DNA from: Ignavibacteria bacterium RIFOXYC2_FULL_35_21
Lineage (GTDB): Bacteria > Bacteroidota > Ignavibacteria > Kapaibacteriales > UBA2268
Length of the DNA stretch: 56,871 nucleotides
Assembly: GCA_001804705.1 (NCBI GenBank)
Contig: MHAY01000032.1
Span: forward strand, 1 to 56,871
Direction of reading: 5' to 3'
Below the pieces are notes generated by a model. It saw nothing but the letters and a program-made list of their open reading frames with translations. It searched no databases and was not told where the DNA came from. The position numbers and the translations under genes were made by a program. Positions 26,461 to 36,066 of the stretch are shown here, in pieces (the first letter of the stretch is position 1; each line of letters begins with the position of its first letter).

Positions 26461-29400
26461 ATGAAATTAAAAACTGCATTAATATTATTCACTATTCACT
26501 TTTCACTATTCAATGCCTCCGCCCAGTCCTGGCAGGAGCTAATGGATTCAACAAAAGCATATCAGGAAAAGCAAGACTATCAAACTTCTTTGCTGTGGGC
26601 ACAAAAGGCTCTAGTAAATGCTGAAAAGGAATTTGGAAAAGATACAAATTATGCTTCTACTTTAAATAAAATTGCAGATATATTTTATAATTCAGGAAAA
26701 ATTGATTCTGCAATCTATTATCAGGAAATTCACCTTAATTTATTCAGAAACCTTTATAAAGAAGACCATCCGAATTTATCAAGTAGCATAAACAATTTGG
26801 GTTTTTATCATAACAATCAAGGAAATTTTAAGGAGGCTGAACAACTCTTCAAGGAAGCCCTTGATATGGATAGAAGATTATATAGAGGTGACCATCCAGA
26901 TTTAGCTTTGAGTATAAACAATTTAGCTACTATTTATGATGTTCACGGCAACTCTATAGATGCAGAATCATTATACAAAGAAGCCATCGAGATGATAAGA
27001 AGACTATTCAAAGGTGACCATCCGGATTTAGCATTGATGCTTCACAACTTTGCTACATTCTACGGCGACAGAGGTAACTTGAAAGAAGCGGAACTTTTAA
27101 TAAATGAAGCTGTAGAGATGTATAAAAGAGTTTACAAAGGTGACCATCCTAATTTAGCCAAAAGCACACGATTGATGGCTTATTACTGCCTTGAAAGATG
27201 TGACTATAATCAAGCAGAAATTTTATATAAAGAATCCCTTGAAATGAGAAGGCGGCTTTTCAAAAAAGATCATGCCGAGTTAGCCAAGGGTATAAACGGT
27301 ATGGCTTCTTTTTATATCAAAGTAGGTAATTATAAAAAAGCTGAACATTTATTTAAAGAAGCATTGGATATGAATAAACGACTTTTCAAAGGCGACCATC
27401 CCAATTTAGCAATCATCTTAAATAACATGGCATATTTCTTCTATCATAATAAAAACTTTGATGAAGCCGAAACTTATTTTAAAGAAGCTATGGAAATGAG
27501 AAGAAGAATTTTCAAAGATGACCATCCTTATTTAGCTACAAGTATAGATAACATGGCAATGTTATATTTTAGTAAAAGAAACTATAAGGAAGCAGAACCC
27601 TTATTTAAGGAAGCATTGGAAATGTTTAGACGTTTATTCAAAGAAGACCATCCTGATCTGGCTTATAGTATAAACAATATGGCTGAATTTAATAATATCA
27701 GTGGCAACTATATAGTTGCTGAATCTTTATTCAGAGAATCATTGGAGATGAGAAGACGTCTTTTAAATAACCTTCATCCTGATTTGACAAGCAGTATAAA
27801 TGACATGGCTAATTTTCTATGTGAAAGAAACAGATTCAGTGAAGCAGAACCCTTATTAGAAGAATCATTTGAAATCACTTTGAAAAATATAAGGAACTAT
27901 TTTCCATATTTAAATGATTTGCAGAAAATGGATTATTGGAGCACTCTTGAATATGGAATTTCAAATTATCTTAGCTTTGGTGCCGAGTATTCCAAAACAA
28001 AACCTGAAATACTTGAAAAAATGGTGGATGTAACGCTTGCAACGAAAGGCATTGTTCTTAACTCAACACAAAAAGCATTCAATAGTATAAGAAAAGATAA
28101 GGATGTATTTGATACATGGCAAAGCACACGCCAGTTCTGGCTTCAGCTTGTTCAAAATCCTGACAAAGCAAAGAAGATGGGTATTAATGTTGACTCGGTT
28201 GAAAGAGCCGCCGCCGAATTGGAAAAAGAAATATCAGGTCAATCATCTGAATTTAGAAAGGCATTTGATACTTCGCTTGTCCGGTGGCGGGATGTGCAAA
28301 ACAAACTTGGCAGTAGTGAAGCGGCAATTGAGATAATCAGAAATCAGTCACGAAAGGATACTGTAAAATATCTGGTATTAATAACAAAAAAAGACAGCAA
28401 AATACCCGAGCTTGTTTCATTGGCTAACGGAATAGAACTTGAAAACAGTTATATAAAACGGTATAAGGGATTGATTGATATACAAGCCAGAGGAACTGAG
28501 TTGAGGGATATTGACCTGCAGGAGTTGAAGGAACTATATAATCAATTCTGGAAACCCATTCAGCAAAAGCTTGGAGGAATAAGCACGGCTTATGTCTCCA
28601 TGGATGGAGTGTATAACCAGTTCAATCCGAATACACTGTTGAATCCCGTGACAAATAAATATGTACTCGAAGAAATTGATTTAAGATTTCTAACAAGCAC
28701 GAGAGATTTGGTAAAAGATGCAAAATATGCAAATGAGCCAAAGCCAATACCAATGGACAACGCAGTGTTGTTCGGAGCTCCAGAATTTGAATTGAAGAAG
28801 GAAGTAATTCCAAGGAAGAAAACAAATGAAGACAATAGCCAGACACGAAATTATTACTTAGGCGGCTTGCTGGATGAAATAGCTAAGAGAGGTATTTCAC
28901 CTTTACCAGGAACAAGAATAGAGGTAAATAAAATAACAAGCAGTTTCGAGCTGAAGAACATAAAAGCAGAGGATTTCCTCGGCGAGCAGGCATTGGAAGA
29001 AAATGTGAAATCAGCAAAGAATCCTAAGATACTGCACATTGCAACACACGGAGTATTTCTGAAAGACGTCGAGTACATGACAATGGACTTTGAGACTGAC
29101 ATGAAGAAACACATAGAGAATCCACTACTTCGTTCGATGCTATTGTTCTCAGGAGCAGAGAACACAATCAAAGGTGAAACCAGCGATGACTTCACAAAAG
29201 ACGATGGGATACTTACAGCCTTCGAAGTGATGAATCTCGACCTTGATGAAACTGAGCTTGTAGTACTATCTGCATGCAAGACAGGCTTAGGTGAAATTAA
29301 AAATGGCGAAGGTGTATATGGATTGCAGAGAGCATTCAAGGTAGCAGGAGCGAAATCAATTGTTATGAGTCTTTGGTCAGTCAATGACGAGACTACACAA

Positions 29401-29538
29401 TTACTGATGACGAAGTTTTATGAGAACTGGCTCGGAGGCATGACAAAGAGGGAAGCATTCCGCAAAGCACAGCTACACGTAAAATCAAAACATCCCGATT
29501 TTTACCATTGGGGTGCATTTGTTATGGTAGGAGAGTGA
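26461..29538 (+). CDS. Secreted TPR-CHAT protease 2
   Basis: A 1025-residue paralogue of the preceding gene, 41 bases downstream and probably in the same transcript. Signal peptide KLKTALILFTIHFSLFNASAQ. The TPR region (about residues 50-460) has ten or so diverged 42-residue units without the recent duplications of its neighbour. The C-terminal half, from YSKTKPEILEKMVDVTLATKG onward, is nearly the same as in paralogue 1, with His863 in HIATHG and Cys939 in LSACKTG. The conserved catalytic half and free-running repeat half suggest the same cleavage activity with different recognition. Confidence 0.9.
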   Translation: MKLKTALILFTIHFSLFNASAQSWQELMDSTKAYQEKQDYQTSLLWAQKALVNAEKEFGKDTNYASTLNKIADIFYNSGKIDSAIYYQEIHLNLFRNLYKEDHPNLSSSINNLGFYHNNQGNFKEAEQLFKEALDMDRRLYRGDHPDLALSINNLATIYDVHGNSIDAESLYKEAIEMIRRLFKGDHPDLALMLHNFATFYGDRGNLKEAELLINEAVEMYKRVYKGDHPNLAKSTRLMAYYCLERCDYNQAEILYKESLEMRRRLFKKDHAELAKGINGMASFYIKVGNYKKAEHLFKEALDMNKRLFKGDHPNLAIILNNMAYFFYHNKNFDEAETYFKEAMEMRRRIFKDDHPYLATSIDNMAMLYFSKRNYKEAEPLFKEALEMFRRLFKEDHPDLAYSINNMAEFNNISGNYIVAESLFRESLEMRRRLLNNLHPDLTSSINDMANFLCERNRFSEAEPLLEESFEITLKNIRNYFPYLNDLQKMDYWSTLEYGISNYLSFGAEYSKTKPEILEKMVDVTLATKGIVLNSTQKAFNSIRKDKDVFDTWQSTRQFWLQLVQNPDKAKKMGINVDSVERAAAELEKEISGQSSEFRKAFDTSLVRWRDVQNKLGSSEAAIEIIRNQSRKDTVKYLVLITKKDSKIPELVSLANGIELENSYIKRYKGLIDIQARGTELRDIDLQELKELYNQFWKPIQQKLGGISTAYVSMDGVYNQFNPNTLLNPVTNKYVLEEIDLRFLTSTRDLVKDAKYANEPKPIPMDNAVLFGAPEFELKKEVIPRKKTNEDNSQTRNYYLGGLLDEIAKRGISPLPGTRIEVNKITSSFELKNIKAEDFLGEQALEENVKSAKNPKILHIATHGVFLKDVEYMTMDFETDMKKHIENPLLRSMLLFSGAENTIKGETSDDFTKDDGILTAFEVMNLDLDETELVVLSACKTGLGEIKNGEGVYGLQRAFKVAGAKSIVMSLWSVNDETTQLLMTKFYENWLGGMTKREAFRKAQLHVKSKHPDFYHWGAFVMVGE

Positions 29539-29733
29539 TTTCATTTACAAATTGTGATAAAATTTTCTATGGGAACAAATTTCATACAGACAAATACAGA
29601 CAAATGAAGTTGAAAGATACTCGTTCTCATGGAAAGTAGAAAATTACAAGAAATATTTAAGTGTCTGAGAAAACAAAAAGTTGTATCATTGACAAATTCC
29701 ATGAAGATTAGAATATTTCAATAGTTTACTAAC

Positions 29734-29788
29734 TTCAGGGTGTAGTGAGAGAACTCTCGTGCAGGTTCGATTCCTGTTCCGGGCACTG
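29734..29788 (+). repeat. 55-bp direct repeat, copy 2 (tRNA-Leu 3' half remnant), candidate att site
   Basis: Exact copy of 11810-11864: variable arm, T arm and 3' acceptor strand of tRNA-Leu without the 5' half. It cannot form a tRNA. It marks the distal end of an interval of about 18 kb. Confidence 0.8.
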
Positions 29789-29826
29789 AATAAGGTTTTC
29801 ACTGGCAATTATATTTGAGAATCAAA

Positions 29827-30225
29827 ATGACTGAAGAATCACGTTGGATTTTGAGGTTTAAGAATTTTGAAAAATCATACATGTTTTTCAAAAAAATTGT
29901 TGATAGAGAGGATTTCTCCAATATTGAAATAGCCGCTTTGATAAAATCATTTGAATTTACTTATGAAATCGCATGGAAGACTGTAAAAGATTATCTGGAA
30001 GAGCAAGGACTTCCGATTAAATTCCCAAGAGAAGCTATAAAAGAGGGATTCAGAACTGAAATCATCCGGGATGGGCAAACCTGGATGCAAATGCTGGAAA
30101 AAATAAATGAGCTAGCTCACACTTATAGCGAAGAAATTGCCGATGATTCTGTTGACTTAATCAAGAACAAATTCTATCCTGCAATTACACAGGTCTATCA
30201 ATATTTCAAGGATAGATGCGAATGA
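29827..30225 (+). CDS. HI0074-type HEPN protein (nucleotidyltransferase partner)
   Basis: A 132-residue all-helical protein of the nucleotidyltransferase-substrate-binding/HEPN family (SRWILRFKNFEKSYMFFKK, IAALIKSFEFTYEIAWKTVK, then WMQMLEKINELAHTYSEE). ATG at 29827 is preferred over a TTG four codons upstream. It overlaps the MNT nucleotidyltransferase gene by four bases. Such HEPN/MNT pairs act as toxin-antitoxin systems: the HEPN protein is an RNase kept off by nucleotidylation. Where relatives have RN-x-x-x-H, this one has IN-x-x-x-H, so the catalytic Arg appears missing and RNase activity is doubtful. Confidence 0.8.
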   Translation: MTEESRWILRFKNFEKSYMFFKKIVDREDFSNIEIAALIKSFEFTYEIAWKTVKDYLEEQGLPIKFPREAIKEGFRTEIIRDGQTWMQMLEKINELAHTYSEEIADDSVDLIKNKFYPAITQVYQYFKDRCE

Positions 30226-30545
30226 ATCAGCAATTCGGATTGAAAGATAGCGATTTGGAAATCATTTTAGGAGTATTGGCAAAATTCCCGCAAATCGAAA
30301 AAGCGTTTATCTATGGTTCACGTGCAAACAATACGTATAAGCCCGGAAGTGATATTGATATTGCTATTGTTGGAGATGTGAGATATATTGCCTGGGATTT
30401 GTCATCCGAGTTAAATGAAGAGACACTTTTACCTTATCATTTCGACATTACCGATTACAATAGAATTAAAGAACCTGCATTAAAAGAGCAGATTGATAAA
30501 TATGGAATTGTGTTATATGACATTAATAATAATGGCTTTACTTGA
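30222..30545 (+). CDS. MNT-type nucleotidyltransferase (antitoxin)
   Basis: A 107-residue minimal nucleotidyltransferase with FIYGSRANNTYKPGSDIDIAIVG, the GS-x10-D-x-D active site. ATG at 30222 overlaps the HEPN stop by four bases; an ATG at 30216 in the same frame is also possible. HI0073-type enzymes of this size modify the HEPN partner and neutralise it. Confidence 0.85.
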   Translation: MNQQFGLKDSDLEIILGVLAKFPQIEKAFIYGSRANNTYKPGSDIDIAIVGDVRYIAWDLSSELNEETLLPYHFDITDYNRIKEPALKEQIDKYGIVLYDINNNGFT

Positions 30546-30586
30546 CAAAAAAATTAAATCCTTATAAACAATCAAAGGAATTCACA

Positions 30587-31129
30587 ATGAAAACAATTTT
30601 CTTTGCCTTTATCATCATCACTTTATCTCTCATCAATTTTAGTTGTCAATCCGATTCTAAAAAATATCTCGAGCTTTCAGAATCTCAATTGAGAGATATT
30701 GGATTCGTGATTAATGAAAGAGGAATATTTTTTAAGTCAGAAGTTCCTGAAAATACTAAAGAGGGAATATTCCATTGTATGGTAGGATATATTAATACAA
30801 ATGATGACCAGGGAACCAGAATGATATTAGCTCCTGCAAGACAAAATCTTGGTAAAATCGTCAAGGAAAATGCCGATTACTTCGATAGTCTTCCCGTATT
30901 AAAATCAGATTATTATTTTGCAAAAATTATTGAAGTAAGTGGAGAAAACATTTATACTTCTTTCTGGAAAAAAATCGTAACTATTCCCATATTGGTAAAA
31001 CAAACGAAATATAATTTCAAAATCAAAAAAGATGTCATTGTCTATATGAAAGCATCTGAAGGATTGAAGAAAAAATTGAGTTATGTAGAGAATTTGGAAA
31101 AATATTTTGTAACATTATCAGAGAAATAA
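30587..31129 (+). CDS. Small lipoprotein, unknown function
   Basis: A 180-residue protein. The frame opens at 30542, overlapping the nucleotidyltransferase, but an AAAGGA site before the ATG at 30587 and the signal peptide (KTIFFAFIIITLSLINFSC) fix the start. The lipobox ends in Cys20. The remainder has no recognisable domain: mixed alpha/beta composition and a charged C-terminus. It follows the HEPN/MNT pair by 41 bases but need not be functionally linked to it. Confidence 0.6.
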   Translation: MKTIFFAFIIITLSLINFSCQSDSKKYLELSESQLRDIGFVINERGIFFKSEVPENTKEGIFHCMVGYINTNDDQGTRMILAPARQNLGKIVKENADYFDSLPVLKSDYYFAKIIEVSGENIYTSFWKKIVTIPILVKQTKYNFKIKKDVIVYMKASEGLKKKLSYVENLEKYFVTLSEK

Positions 31130-31383
31130 TTTCTGGTAAAATAGTTTTCAAAAATATTATTATCGGTTTTACACTTTTTAAATGAGAAAAAGATTTAAGA
31201 AAATCTTTGAATTATTTCCCTTCTTTGTTATATTACTAAAAAGAATTCCCTCGAAAATAATTTTTTTATCAGAGAAATCTACAGCCTTTGGCGGTAGTAA
31301 TAACTGATTTTGGTTATACCTTATTATATAATCCCAAATTATTCATTAGAAAATTGTTTAAGTCTTATAAGCAACTGTTGGAC

Positions 31384-31456
31384 TGTCATTCTGAGGAGTG
31401 TAACGACGAAGAATCTTATACAATGATGAGATGCTTCGACTTCGCTCAGCATGACA
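31384..31456. repeat. Interrupted palindromic repeat
   Basis: TGTCATTCTGAG at one end and CTCAGCATGACA at the other face each other around ACGAAGAATC-type sequence. The right half is related to the arm at 24-54. Non-coding dispersed repeat. Confidence 0.55.
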
Positions 31457-31594
31457 TTATTAAGATTTTCTTGCATTTCTAATGAATAATTTGGGTTTAT
31501 CTAAAATATTCCGTTACTACGAGACTTAATTGAAAATCATCAATAATAAGCTCCATCGGAGCGACATATTTATAGAAAATGACAAAAATAATCG

Positions 31595-31620
31595 TAGGGA
31601 CATAACATGTTGTGTCCCTA
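31595..31620 (-). terminator. Hairpin downstream of beta-helix gene, possible terminator
   Basis: TAGGGACA and TGTCCCTA form an 8-bp stem five bases past the minus-strand stop at 31626. On the minus strand it is followed by ATTATTTTTG, a modest T-rich tail. It may be a terminator or another repeat palindrome. Confidence 0.45.
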
Positions 31621-31625
31621 AGATT

Positions 31626-33269
31626 CTATCTCACCACAACCATTTTTCCTGCAATCGCCAGTCCTTCGAATTGAATTCTATACACATAGACACCGTTGGG
31701 TGCTTCGCTTCCTGCATCTGTTCTGCCGTCCCAGGTGGTTGTGTATTTACCTTCATCAATATAACCTGAAAACAAATCCCTCAGCAACTGCCCCTGCATA
31801 TCATATATTTTGATTGATACTTTCCCGGAATGTGGCAAGGTATATTCAATGTTTGTTGTATATTGAAATGGATTGGGGTAGTTTTGACAAAGCGGAAGAC
31901 TTTTTTCATGCCTGGTCTCTTCCACAGAGCTTGTCTCTTTATATTCATAAGCTCCAATGTCCCAAGCTGCTCCTTGAGGACGGGAAACGCCATCTTTGTC
32001 TGTAGTAAAAATACCAGCTAAATTAAGTCCGTTATCCTTAGCATTTGCCGTGGGTTTTAGATGAAAGTCATATCCTACAGAATTTAAAAACGGGTCTGAC
32101 GATTCCGTTTTTTGGTTTGTCTCACCCGTTGGGATATTCGGCCCTATATTATTGTAATAATCATTATTTGATAATGATGTAATGCCTATGTGGTGATTAC
32201 CAAACGGACAACTTACCCATAAATTATTTTTTACTTCGAGATTGGTTGCCCCTGTATAGTCACTCCTTATGTGAGAACCGTAACCGCCAAGATTATAAAA
32301 TGTGTTATTATATATATACATATCTGAAACACTCACTGATGAAGCATGCATAAATATAACTGATGCATTGCTATATTTGCCCGGTTCGGTGGAATAAAAT
32401 ACATTATTATAAATCCGGCTTTGTGAGTGTGTGCCTTTGCCAAGATAGGATATTGGTCCCTGCCCGTAAACATTCTTAAAAATATTATTTCTGATTATAA
32501 TAAATGAATCCGTCGCCGCATATCCTATTTGTATGCACTGGCCATGTATGCCGGGATATGCAATTCCAACTCCCCCGGTTTCTCCGAGAACATTGTTTTC
32601 AAACAGCATCCCGTAATCAGAATAACTTGTCCCGACGCTGCTGCCTATGGTCATGCCATTTCTTGAAATTTCATGAATCCAGCAATAACTTACATAAAAT
32701 CCTTTTAAGCCGAGATTATAATAGATCCCATCAGTACCCATGCTTCCGTAGTCGAATCCTGGTCCTTTTATTTCAAGGTGGGAGAGACGGTACGGACCAG
32801 TGCCATTGGCAAGAATAACAACGCTTAGAGAAGTTGACGGATTGAACTTAATCCCATGTCCTGAAGTATCCGTACCGGTAACCCCGTCTATTTCAATTGA
32901 GCCGGTTAAACTGGTCAGATTCCCGTTAATAACTGCCTGGTTAGTCGCAAAAGATTCATCCCATCCCGGTTCACTTCCATTGTCAATAGTATTTGCCTTC
33001 TTAATAATTATCCAGCTTGTTCCGGTTATGGAAGGAATTGAGACATTTTCGTTATACGTTCCCCCCGCCAAATAATAAGTATCAGCTCTTGACCAGTTGA
33101 CCGCACCGAAATTATTCCATGCATCTGTCCAGCTTGTTCCGGTATTGGCACCGGTTGCACCAGCCCGGATATAGTGTTTGGCAGAAAAAGATGACATTAC
33201 AAAGAAAAAAACACCAAAGATGATAAACAGTATTATTAAAATATTAAATTTTAAAATGCGGTTTTTCAT
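31626..33269 (-). CDS. T9SS right-handed beta-helix protein
   Basis: A 547-residue protein with an N-terminal hydrophobic segment (about residues 8-30, ILIILFIIFGVFFFVMSSFSA). It is followed by a choice-of-anchor-like start, KHYIRAGATGANTGTSWTDAW, that opens many secreted beta-helix proteins. Coils follow with short strands and Asn turns (MLFENNVLGETG, FIIIRNNIFKNVYG, DMYIYNNTFYNLGGYG). The last about 90 residues (NYPNPFQYTTNIEY to VVVR) are a T9SS sorting domain. It is the last gene of a four-gene overlapping set headed by a Fic gene. Possibly a surface polysaccharide lyase or binding protein. Confidence 0.8.
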   Translation of the reverse strand: MKNRILKFNILIILFIIFGVFFFVMSSFSAKHYIRAGATGANTGTSWTDAWNNFGAVNWSRADTYYLAGGTYNENVSIPSITGTSWIIIKKANTIDNGSEPGWDESFATNQAVINGNLTSLTGSIEIDGVTGTDTSGHGIKFNPSTSLSVVILANGTGPYRLSHLEIKGPGFDYGSMGTDGIYYNLGLKGFYVSYCWIHEISRNGMTIGSSVGTSYSDYGMLFENNVLGETGGVGIAYPGIHGQCIQIGYAATDSFIIIRNNIFKNVYGQGPISYLGKGTHSQSRIYNNVFYSTEPGKYSNASVIFMHASSVSVSDMYIYNNTFYNLGGYGSHIRSDYTGATNLEVKNNLWVSCPFGNHHIGITSLSNNDYYNNIGPNIPTGETNQKTESSDPFLNSVGYDFHLKPTANAKDNGLNLAGIFTTDKDGVSRPQGAAWDIGAYEYKETSSVEETRHEKSLPLCQNYPNPFQYTTNIEYTLPHSGKVSIKIYDMQGQLLRDLFSGYIDEGKYTTTWDGRTDAGSEAPNGVYVYRIQFEGLAIAGKMVVVR

Positions 33270-33282
33270 TTTTTCCCCTTCA

Positions 33283-36066
33283 TTATTTTAAATGAATGAG
33301 TTTCCCGGTTTCACAAAATCCACCTGCAGACAGCCGGTAGAAATACACACCGTCAGGTAAATCTTTTGCATCAAAGACAACCGTATGCTCGCCCGGGTTT
33401 AATACTTCATCTAACAGTGATGCCCCTATTATTCCGATTGCGTTAAAAACTTTTAATGTTATATTCGAAACATTCGGCAGATAGAAAAAGATTGTTGTTG
33501 TGTATTGAAATGGATTAGGAAAACTTATTACTTTAATATCATTCCCGCTGATGTCCTCAACACCTGTGTTGTGATATGCAACTATATATTTCTCTTTAGA
33601 TTCAGTAATCTGGCTGCTGCCGTCAGATATAGTCAGTTCGACTGTGAATGTGCCGGATGAATTATATATGTGAATCGGATTCTGTTCAGTGTTTGTGCTG
33701 TCATCACCGAATGTCCAGTACCATGATGTTGGATTGCCTTTTGAATTGTCTGTGAATTGCACTTCAAGCGGAACATAACCCGATAAAGGCTCTGCAGAGA
33801 AATCGGCTTCAAGAGCATCTCTGACAACTATATAATCAGGCTTAGTTGTTTGAGCAGAATCATTGTTTTTCTTTACTTTGAGTGTTACTGAATAAGAGCC
33901 TGTATCGTTATAAATATGATTTGGATTTTGCTCGGTTGATGTTGCACCATCGCCGAATTGCCAGAACCATGATGCAGGGCTTCCTCCGGACATGTCTGTG
34001 AACTGCACTTCCAAAGGTTTTGTGCCATATAGAGGGGCTGCCGAAAATTCTGATGTTAGAGGTTCGGGACCAAGAAGATTTTTCGATAATGGAGTAAAGT
34101 AAGTAAGGAATTGATATGAACCTGTACCGTTGGGATAACGTCCCCAAGCTACATCATCCTGCTGAGTTCCGAATGTAACAGAATCGAGAAGCTTATTCCC
34201 GTTTGCATCCGAATCATAAAAGAACACACCTTCGCCTGCTTTGGATAGCTTGAAAGATGAGTGCAGACCGGGTGTGTCGAGTGTGTCGTCATCGCACCAG
34301 ATGAGCAAATATCCGTGTCCGTCAATTGATATGCCATTTGGAAATTTCCACTTCTTAGGTTCATTGATATCATCTGATAGATACTTGCCGCTAAGGTCAA
34401 CTGTAGAGAGAGATGTGTTATAAAGCTCCAGCCAATCGGCAAAACCACCCTGCGGGTCTGCAATTGCCGCCTTGTTGCTTGCCATAAGCTCATTAATTAC
34501 GACAGGTGAAGTTCCGCTCACAGGTTGGACAGTATAAGTGAAAAACTGATGTTCTGCATGTTCGGGAAGATAAGCATAAACAGTCAGGTTTGAAATTGCC
34601 TCAAAATAGAAGCGTACATAAATACCCGGTTCCTGCTGTGGTATTGTTGTTTCGTAAACACCCGGTTCTCCTTTCACAGTAGTCATAACGATTTTCTGAA
34701 AAGGCTGATTATTCAAACTGTACCAGAGGTTGAGGTCTCTTGTGCCGGATGTCCATGCTTTCACATTTACATTATCTTCAGATTTCGGATTTTCAGGACT
34801 AAGCTCATACCTCGAAACAGTGGGAGGTGTGCTTTGAAATTCAGCCAGAGACCAGAGAAAATTCTCCCGGTTATTTACAAATGATAATATACCGGGTATA
34901 AGCCGCCCTCCCGGTCCCATCTGCACTTGTGTGTTTGTGTTCACATTCTGGTCAAACTGAGCCATTGTATATAGTTTTCTTGTATCAGCCTCCATTGAAG
35001 TCCTGATTAGAGCCTGAAAGAATTGTACCCTCTTTCTCCAGTAGCTCTCATTCATGGTTTCTTCAAGCATCGTTCTGTAATGAGCAATGTAACGCTTTCT
35101 CCATTCCAGAATTGAAAGCAGACGTCTCGTTAAAGGACGGTTCGGGTCCTGGTCGCCGAAATAAATATTCAGTGATTCAAGCTGTGGTATTGTCATCTGC
35201 ATCGTGAATACACCCAGCACTTCGTTCAAGTCCCAGGGTATTGTATTGAACCTGCCGTCAACCGGATGATTGTAAAAATAGAAATTATGCCCACTTCCAA
35301 TATATGAATCGAGACTCGAAAGAATGTTGCAATAAGCTATGTACCACAAGGCACGGTCAACATCCAGGATTTTATAAATCTCAGGTTGAAATGACTGCTG
35401 GGGCAAATTATTCAGTTTGTCAATGAATCCGACGAGGTCGCTCCAGTCAGCCTCGGTCTCATTTGTTTTCTTTTCATAATTTTTTTTATATTGTTGAGTA
35501 TCTGCACCAAACCAACGGAGGTCTCCCCGCGGGTCGCATTTATAACTATTTCCATCATTTGATATAAAGTTTTCGCGAAGAAAAGTCTTATTAGGTTGTT
35601 GAACGCTCAGGTACAATGCCCAGTACTCATTGTTGATGTAAAGTTTAGCATAATTTGCTTTAACAGCAGGCAGAAACTTTTGGGCAACATCATACCCTAT
35701 TTTTTCACGCACAAAAGCAGGGTCAAAAAATCCATTGTTGAGATTGATTGTCTTATATCCCCACAGAAGCTGGTCGGGTTTATACGAATCCATCGAGATG
35801 TTGAATGGCTTCTTTTCGCTTGGCACATTGAATGAGGAATTACCTTTGTAACGGACACCAACACTGTCATACCGGACACCATCAAATATGAGTGTGCATG
35901 GAATATCCTTTTCCTGAGCAACATTCTGCATCAGCAGGTCACGCCAGTTTGGCTGAGAAAACTCAAGACGGATTACAACAACGACAGAGTCGTTGTATAA
36001 ATCCTGAGCCTGAGCAAATAAGCTAAAACCAAAGAAAGTTAAAGAGAGTAAAATTATTTTTTTCAT
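33283..36066 (-). CDS. T9SS CotH-kinase-like protein with LTD and PKD domains
   Basis: A 927-residue protein. After the signal peptide (KKIILLSLTFFGFSLFAQAQ) residues about 25-350 are a CotH kinase-like domain (GVRYKGNSSF, KPFNISMDSY, FNTIPWDLNEVLG). Then come a lamin-tail domain (about 500-610, INELMASNKAAIADPQGGF, DWLELYN), two PKD domains (about 650-825, each with W-FGD and NP-HIYN) and a T9SS sorting domain (last about 85 residues, SFPNPFQYTTT). CotH proteins phosphorylate or bind coat proteins in spores, but in T9SS bacteria their role is unknown. The gene starts inside the stop of the upstream beta-helix gene (four-base overlap) and lies 13 bases before the next. Confidence 0.85.
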   Translation of the reverse strand: MKKIILLSLTFFGFSLFAQAQDLYNDSVVVVIRLEFSQPNWRDLLMQNVAQEKDIPCTLIFDGVRYDSVGVRYKGNSSFNVPSEKKPFNISMDSYKPDQLLWGYKTINLNNGFFDPAFVREKIGYDVAQKFLPAVKANYAKLYINNEYWALYLSVQQPNKTFLRENFISNDGNSYKCDPRGDLRWFGADTQQYKKNYEKKTNETEADWSDLVGFIDKLNNLPQQSFQPEIYKILDVDRALWYIAYCNILSSLDSYIGSGHNFYFYNHPVDGRFNTIPWDLNEVLGVFTMQMTIPQLESLNIYFGDQDPNRPLTRRLLSILEWRKRYIAHYRTMLEETMNESYWRKRVQFFQALIRTSMEADTRKLYTMAQFDQNVNTNTQVQMGPGGRLIPGILSFVNNRENFLWSLAEFQSTPPTVSRYELSPENPKSEDNVNVKAWTSGTRDLNLWYSLNNQPFQKIVMTTVKGEPGVYETTIPQQEPGIYVRFYFEAISNLTVYAYLPEHAEHQFFTYTVQPVSGTSPVVINELMASNKAAIADPQGGFADWLELYNTSLSTVDLSGKYLSDDINEPKKWKFPNGISIDGHGYLLIWCDDDTLDTPGLHSSFKLSKAGEGVFFYDSDANGNKLLDSVTFGTQQDDVAWGRYPNGTGSYQFLTYFTPLSKNLLGPEPLTSEFSAAPLYGTKPLEVQFTDMSGGSPASWFWQFGDGATSTEQNPNHIYNDTGSYSVTLKVKKNNDSAQTTKPDYIVVRDALEADFSAEPLSGYVPLEVQFTDNSKGNPTSWYWTFGDDSTNTEQNPIHIYNSSGTFTVELTISDGSSQITESKEKYIVAYHNTGVEDISGNDIKVISFPNPFQYTTTIFFYLPNVSNITLKVFNAIGIIGASLLDEVLNPGEHTVVFDAKDLPDGVYFYRLSAGGFCETGKLIHLK

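Larger units (their letters stand above)
31130..31625. other. Gene-free region, about 500 bases, filled with palindromic repeats
   Basis: No credible gene. Contents seen: an interrupted palindrome at 31384-31456 (TGTCATTCTGAG/CTCAGCATGACA), a short hairpin GCTCC-atc-GGAGC followed by GACATATTTATAGAAA at about 31550-31578, and the hairpin TAGGGACA/TGTCCCTA at 31595-31620. A 64-codon open frame here runs through the first repeat and is probably chance. Confidence 0.65.

Noticed and set aside
31288-31482. 64-codon open frame
   Set aside because: It reads through the palindromic repeat at 31384-31456, so the frame is a by-product of repeat sequence.
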